This document shows, in pieces, positions 58,871 through 64,000 of a DNA stretch of 64,000 nt. The notes beneath the pieces were generated by a model. That model made no database searches, had not been told where the DNA came from, and saw only the letters and a program-made list of their open reading frames with translations. The stretch comes from Siphonodentalium dalli (Eukaryota > Mollusca > Scaphopoda > Gadilida > Siphonodentaliidae): contig CP136063.1 in assembly GCA_032622095.1 (NCBI GenBank), positions 40,586,106 through 40,650,105 on the forward strand. Direction: 5' to 3'. Positions within the stretch are counted from its first letter, which is position 1, and each line of letters starts with the position of its first letter. The translations under genes and the position numbers were made by a program.

Positions 58871-58927
58871 TTCAGTATTCCGAACTGTGATACGTAATAT
58901 TTTGCTGTCATGTCTGAGTTTTCGTTT

Positions 58928-59977
58928 AAAGGTGGATTATCTCTTTGTAAACAGGTTTTATGTAGTTACCGGGGTATAAAATATTAGATCTGAATTGAAG
59001 ACTCCTGTCCAGATATGCTTCTATCGATTAAGATTAATTTTATATCGAATATTTTTTAGTCTAAAAAGGTGTAGTTGTTTAGCTAACGAACAATAGTGGT
59101 TACTGTTAACAGAGACCAGACATTTTATTGTACAATTTTATCACAAATAAACGTTAAGTATACTCATTATCGCTTTTAACTATGGAACAAAACAATACGA
59201 ACAATCAGTCTAGGACATTTGACTTTCGGTGCATAGCCATATGATCAGCCCACTGCTCTATATCGCAATATGGTATCATCCGAATGGTCTGTTCTAAAAA
59301 TAGACACATAAACGGTCTCGATTAAATATTCGAAATAAAATCTCTCTGTTAACAGTAACCACTATTGTTCGTTAGCTAAACAACTACACCTGTTTAGACT
59401 ACACAATATTCGAAATAAAATTAATATTAATGGTGGATTATCTCTTATTAACGTTAAAGATGGATTATCTCTTTAAATAACAAATTTTAAATAGTTGCGT
59501 GGGTATAAAATAATAGATATGAACTGAAGACCTATGTCCGGAAAAGCTTCTATCAATTAATATTGATTTTATTTCGAATATAAAATCGGACCCATTTATG
59601 TTACTATTTTTAGAACCGACCATTCGGATGAGACCTTATTGCGATATAGAGCACTAGGCTGTTCCCACGGCTACGCGACGAATGTCAAATGTCACAGATT
59701 GGTTGTTTGTATTGTTTTGTTCCAACGATATAAGCGATAACGAGTATAATTAACATCTATTTGTGACAAAATTGCACAATATAATTTATGGTCTCTGTTA
59801 AAAGTAACCACCATTGTTCGTTAGCTGAACAAACACCTTTTTAGACCAGAAAATATTCGAAATAAAATTAATATTAATCGATAGAAGCATTTCCGGACAG
59901 GAGTCTTCGATTCAAATCTAATATTTTATACCCCGGTAACTATATAATACATGTTTACAAAGAGATAATCCACCTTT
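58928..59977. mobile_element. Family I inverted-repeat element enclosing family II sequence
   Basis: 'aaaggtggattatctctttg' (58929) faces 'caaagagataatccaccttt' ending at about 59976. The arms contain the 'ttaccggggtataaaatatt' and 'agactcctgtcc' blocks seen at 1256-1320. The family II left arm (59455-59755) lies inside. Confidence 0.75.
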
Positions 59978-60273
59978 AATTATACTCATTATCGCTTATA
60001 TCTGTGGAACAAAACAATACAAACAACCAATCTGTGACATTTGACTTTTGTTGCGTAGCCACAGGAACAGCCCAGTGCTCTATATCACAATATGGTATCA
60101 TCCGAATGGTCGGTTCTAAAAATAGTAACAAACGGTCCCGATTTAATATTCGAAATAAAATCAATATTAATTGATAGAAGCTTTGCCGGACAGGGGTCTT
60201 CAGTTCATATCTATTATTTTATACCCACGCAACTATTTAAAATTTGTTATTTAAAGAGATAATCCATCTTTGG
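59455..60273. mobile_element. Family II inverted-repeat element interleaved with family I
   Basis: The left arm 59458-59755 ('aaagatggattatctcttta', 'gaactgaagacctatgtccgg') faces the right arm 59978-60273 ('taaagagataatccatcttt'). Between them lies the right arm of the family I element, so the two elements overlap in an order I cannot fully resolve. Half copies of family II are at 1476-1711, 12340-12640 and 27805-28065. Confidence 0.75.
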
Positions 60274-60316
60274 TATCTTATTGGACTAATTAGTCATTGA
60301 TAAAAATTGCTACTCT

Positions 60317-60573
60317 GACTGTAACAGTAATGTTTACATAACAGTGGTTTTAATATCTGACTGTAACAGTAATGTTTATATAACAATAGTTTTAATCTCT
60401 AACTGTAACAGTAATGTTTATATAACAATGGTTTTAATCGCTAACTGTAACAGTAATGTTTATATAACAATGGTTTTAATCTCTAACTGTAACAGTAATG
60501 TTTATATAACAATAGTTTAAATCTCTAACTGTAACAGTAATGTTTATATAACAATGGTTTTAATATGTTAAAT
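60317..60573. repeat. 42-bp tandem repeat, 6 units
   Basis: The unit is 'ctgtaacagtaatgtttata' plus 'taacaatggttttaatctctaa'. 'gtaacagtaa' falls at 60321, 60363, 60405, 60447, 60489 and 60531, an exact 42-bp period. Confidence 0.95.
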
Positions 60574-61336
60574 ATATTGTTATTGGAGAGTTATTAATAC
60601 TAACAATGAAAACAAGAAGATTTAAGATTGTGCATAGTGAAAATATCTCATTGCGATTAATTAGCCATGAATTTACTGTATACAGTAATTATAATTGTTA
60701 TCGTTATTGCGATGAAATGTTTTGGCCCCACAAGAATTTACAACTACAGATAGCTAAATGTAGTCGAACTCTATCCGTGAGTTGCGAAACCACCCTCATG
60801 CTTAAAACAAATAATGATATTTCCGGTAACGAAAGGACAAATAGTATGGTAGGGTTTAATTTTTTGACTTGACACAACAGATGCTACAGTACACGTATAA
60901 CAGAAAACAATACGCAGATTACTGTGGGTATTTATAGGAAGGAATACATATGCATGGCAGCGATTTTAATAAAAACCTGGTTGTTGAACAAACCACAAAT
61001 TTCAGTGTAAACATGTATTACACATCGGGCGTCTGAGTTTAATGATATTGTTATTTTAAATATTCAATGTGTACGATGGACGCCATTGAATACTATAAAT
61101 TTAAACTATTCTCTAATGCCGCTGTTTGCTGAGAAATCTGTATGATGGCATACCTATATAATGTTTTTTTCATCCGATTCTCATTTATTAGGCAGACATA
61201 TACACAAAACTTTAAAACTGTTCAATTTTAAACACTCTTTCTCTAGTTTTGTTCTAAATGTGACCACCAAGCTATGATCAATGGGAATTTGTGTTTCCTC
61301 AAGTAATATGAAATATATAAATTCTCAGGTCTGCCT
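60574..61336. other. No supported feature
   Basis: The 88-aa plus-strand ORF at 60606-60872 (MKTRRFKIVHSENISLR...) has no recognised domain. The rest is AT-rich. Confidence 0.4.
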
Positions 61337-62024
61337 AATGTTAGGAAGACCATTGACCATCATTAGGCAGACTGCGGCATTATGCAGACCAAATCCGGTC
61401 TGCCTATTTTTTGCATACCAGTCACAACTAGTCATATGGTGCTTTAATTGTTAACACCTCTCCTTGTTCAACCGATTTAGGTGGCCTTTTGTCTATAAAA
61501 CGATGGGATTGAAAAAAAAATTTGTTAAGGGTATTTCAGCCCCGATAATTTTGAGACATATATATTCTGTCGATATATAGTTTCATGATTGTGCGGTCGA
61601 AACATCCACAGCGGTCTTGAAAAAATCAACTTTTCTGATTTTGCATTTTTTATGTACAGGATGCAGCCAAAAAAGGAGATAACTGGCCAAATGTCATTAA
61701 AACATCGAGAAATCTGGTGTATACATCAAAATTGAGTACAAATTTCGGGATTGAAAAAAGACCGCACAATGATGAAACTATATATCGATCGAATATACAT
61801 GTCTCAAAATTATCGTGGCGGAAACGCCCTTTATCAACAATTTTTTTAATCCCATCACTTTATAGACAAAAGACAACCTAAATTGCTTGAACAAGGAGAG
61901 GTGTTAACAATTAAAGCACAAGATAACTAGTTGTGACTGGCATGCAAAAATTAGGCAGACCGGATTTCGTCTGCATAAAGTCGCGGTCTGCCTAATGATG
62001 GTCAATGGTCCTCCTAATGCTTAC
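61337..62024. mobile_element. ~690-bp hairpin-forming inverted-repeat element
   Basis: The left arm (61337-61605) and right arm (61745-62024) are inverted copies: 'gaccattgaccatcattagg' faces 'ctaatgatggtcaatggtc', and 'aggtgttaacaattaaagca' faces the block near 61441-61465. 'aggcagac' / 'gtctgcct' words mark the ends. Only about 140 bp separate the arms. No ORF. Confidence 0.8.
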
Positions 62025-62465
62025 TCTACATAGCTATATATATATATATATGCAGTGTACATAAATACGTAATAGTTATATGAGTGCGATAAAATGACAA
62101 GGTGAAGTCACTGTCTTCTCGCTCCGTGATTTTTCTACATAATCTTTGTTTCTTATATATGTATCAACGAACAAATCGACCAGGCACTATGAAAGGATTC
62201 ATCGGATCAGAAAAGGATTCTGGTTTAGGCGATCTCTAACTCTGTGAGCTGACTTTCAAATTTTTGTGGCCAAACAATCCCGTTCATTGTGTCCACCCTA
62301 CCCATTGTTTATGTCGCCATTTTGTTTCCTGACTATGTACTGTCTATTGTCTGTAATAATTAATATCAGACACACAGTGGTAACACAAGTCTTGACCGTG
62401 GGAAATTTTCACGCTTGAATGCACAGAGATACTACGAGTGATTGTAACGTATCGCAGTACAAACA
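62025..62465 (+). other. Probable 5' leader of the ORF starting at 62466
   Basis: A short (TA)n at 62034-62050, then moderately GC sequence with no repeat I recognise. The stretch from about 62320 reads up to 'cagtacaaacaatgg', an A at -3 context for the ATG at 62466. Confidence 0.4.
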
Positions 62466-64000
62466 ATGGAAGGCTTGCTCACTCAATCAGCTGAAATATT
62501 AGCAGGCGGTGACGGACCAACAATGCACATGCCGTTCATTGTCCAGGGAGAAGTCGAAGCCACTGACTTGTCCTCACTGGAAACTTCACTAGAGGAACTG
62601 TCGAATTCAGTAGCGTCTAAATGCTACAGTTCTGCACACATATCTCAATTACAGACTTGGGTTGCCAGCTTCATTCATAACACACCAAGAGATCACTTCA
62701 TCAATACGCTACTGTCGACCGCAAATGATTCAGAAAATATTCTAGAAAAGATGCGTTCAAACGTATTTAATGAAATAAAAACGAAACCAAATGCAACAAC
62801 CCTGGAAAGTGCGGTCCTCAAAAGACGTATCAAATCTTCATGTAATCCTGACGAGAGTATAGCCTATAAACTGGCCCGTGACATATATTTTCTATTATCA
62901 CATCTCATAGACCCCACTGTTGACATCTCAGAAACACTGAGTAAAGGGAAATCGACACGTAGCCAATCCGCTGTACATAGTGTGAACTCTCTAAATTCTA
63001 CTGAATCACCAAAGAAGTCTTCCGACCTGGAATATGCATTATCCAGCATAAGTGAAATAAAAGCAGAACTTATCCAACTCAGACGCTCCAATTCTGAAAT
63101 GTGCTCTCTAATAAAAGACGACATACCCACAATAAAAGGTCAATTATCAGGCCTAAATAACAAGATGATTCTAGCGGAGAGGGAACTAAAATCACTCAAG
63201 GAACAAGTCAACAAAAATAAAATAGCAGTTGAACGAATGGAACAAACAAAGAACGATAACTCAAAACAAAGAGGTTCCGATTTGAGAATCATAAAAGATG
63301 ACATTAGAGATGACATGTACAAACTACAGAATGAAAACGACAAAACAACAAAGAGCACACAAGATAAAATAAAGGATCTACACGAACAAATAAAGTCAAA
63401 CAAAGGCTCAGTCGGCACGATGAACGGCCTCCTTAAAGACATTCTCGCTCAGAAGAATAAATTTGAAAAATTGATAAACAATAACAAACTATCCGAACAG
63501 TGTGTTTCATTCATCAAAACAACAGTTGGTGGTTTCTTCGATGAGTTACGTGACAAAATGGATGACTTTTCGAGCAAACCACATGGATTTCATCACAATT
63601 CTTCTCCAGGTGCAGGTTCCCCGTTTAACTATACCAACCAGGACGAATCAATTCCGAGCACACACTCGAAGGATAACTCATATATAGTAATCGACGACAT
63701 TGATTCGCCACTGAATAGAAAATTCCAGAGCAACGACAGGAACACTCGCCAGCCTAATTTTAACTCCGACGACGAAGAGCGGGGGCAGGATCGTCATCAC
63801 AAATTCAAACGTCTGCACTCGAGAAAGTCTCGTTACAGCAGTCGAGCTCCAATCAGAACAGTGCGATTTAGAGTGGAGAACGTCATACAATCCGTCACCC
63901 AAAACCAAATAGAAGAGCACCTCCATTCCAAAGGAGTTCTCTTCTCAGTCGTTAGGATGTACGTTGATAAACACAATAATCCAGCATTTGCCACTATAAA
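62466..64000 (+). CDS. ORF1-like protein with coiled coil and RRM-like domain (partial, runs off the window)
   Basis: From ATG 62466 the frame stays open to the window end (511 codons, no stop). Residues 1-160 are acidic to neutral with several helices (MEGLLTQSAEILAGG..., SIAYKLARDIYFLLSHLID). About 185-330 is a long heptad-like, Lys/Glu-rich coiled coil (SDLEYALSSISEIKAELIQLRR..., ERELKSLKEQVNKNK). About 370-460 is a polar, basic linker. From about 464 the order TVRFRVEN, TQNQIEEHLHSKG, VVRMYVDKHNNPAFAT fits strand-helix-strand-strand of an RRM. Coiled coil plus RRM is the layout of ORF1 proteins of many non-LTR retrotransposons, which coat their RNA. A host RNA-binding protein is the alternative. 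A reverse transcriptase just downstream would settle it. Confidence 0.7.
   Translation, partial: MEGLLTQSAEILAGGDGPTMHMPFIVQGEVEATDLSSLETSLEELSNSVASKCYSSAHISQLQTWVASFIHNTPRDHFINTLLSTANDSENILEKMRSNVFNEIKTKPNATTLESAVLKRRIKSSCNPDESIAYKLARDIYFLLSHLIDPTVDISETLSKGKSTRSQSAVHSVNSLNSTESPKKSSDLEYALSSISEIKAELIQLRRSNSEMCSLIKDDIPTIKGQLSGLNNKMILAERELKSLKEQVNKNKIAVERMEQTKNDNSKQRGSDLRIIKDDIRDDMYKLQNENDKTTKSTQDKIKDLHEQIKSNKGSVGTMNGLLKDILAQKNKFEKLINNNKLSEQCVSFIKTTVGGFFDELRDKMDDFSSKPHGFHHNSSPGAGSPFNYTNQDESIPSTHSKDNSYIVIDDIDSPLNRKFQSNDRNTRQPNFNSDDEERGQDRHHKFKRLHSRKSRYSSRAPIRTVRFRVENVIQSVTQNQIEEHLHSKGVLFSVVRMYVDKHNNPAFATI

Overview
This is a transposon-dense, AT-rich stretch of an animal genome. There is no operon structure, no compact gene spacing and no tRNA or rRNA gene that I can recognise. 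The likely source is a marine invertebrate, and a mollusc (perhaps a bivalve) is my best guess. The reasons are the many ACATGTA-type motifs, the repeats with 'gagttatggccctttttc' and '(g)tccgtctgtccgtccgtcc' phrases, the satellite containing 'ccgccagcagccatcttgg', and lineage-expanded C2H2 zinc-finger arrays with SGERP/SGDRP linkers. The species call is inference only.

Layout. 1-1.7 kb: an inverted-repeat element carrying a minisatellite. 2.0-7.34 kb: a large DNA transposon with ~950-bp terminal inverted repeats (TIRs) and a decayed Cys-rich/XPG-nuclease-like gene. 7.44-8.44 kb: a Harbinger-like non-autonomous element. 8.5-14.85 kb: copy A of a segmental duplication, starting with a minus-strand C2H2 array. 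15-19.35 kb: more copies of the minisatellite element, one interrupted by a piggyBac-like element. 19.35-22.53 kb: a hAT transposon with an intact 764-aa transposase. 22.99-30.22 kb: copy B of the duplication, with an intact 18-finger ORF and a young 1.3-kb element with 101-bp perfect TIRs and a 9-bp target duplication. 30.5-37 kb: tandem repeats, hairpins, an LTR-retrotransposon remnant and a perfect 44-bp-arm palindrome. 38-43.2 kb: satellites and long tandem repeats. 43.3-47.25 kb: three elements with repetitive inverted ends. 50.81-54.91 kb: a second transposon whose two overlapping ORFs make a Cys-rich protein and a FEN1/XPG-like nuclease with a full acidic set. 57.76-58.5 kb: an 8-finger C2H2 ORF. 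58.6-62.0 kb: nested small inverted-repeat elements. 62.47 kb to the end: a long ORF open at the window edge, with a coiled coil and an RRM-like start, probably a retroelement ORF1.

Two themes stand out. First, the two TIR elements at 2.0-7.3 kb and 50.8-54.9 kb belong to one protein family. Its nuclease module aligns residue by residue with FEN1/XPG enzymes, and I see no DDE transposase in either element. Second, the ~6-kb duplication works as a natural dating device: each copy supplies the empty site or the missing part for events in the other. No clear single-copy host gene is present. The zinc-finger arrays are the only possible host genes.
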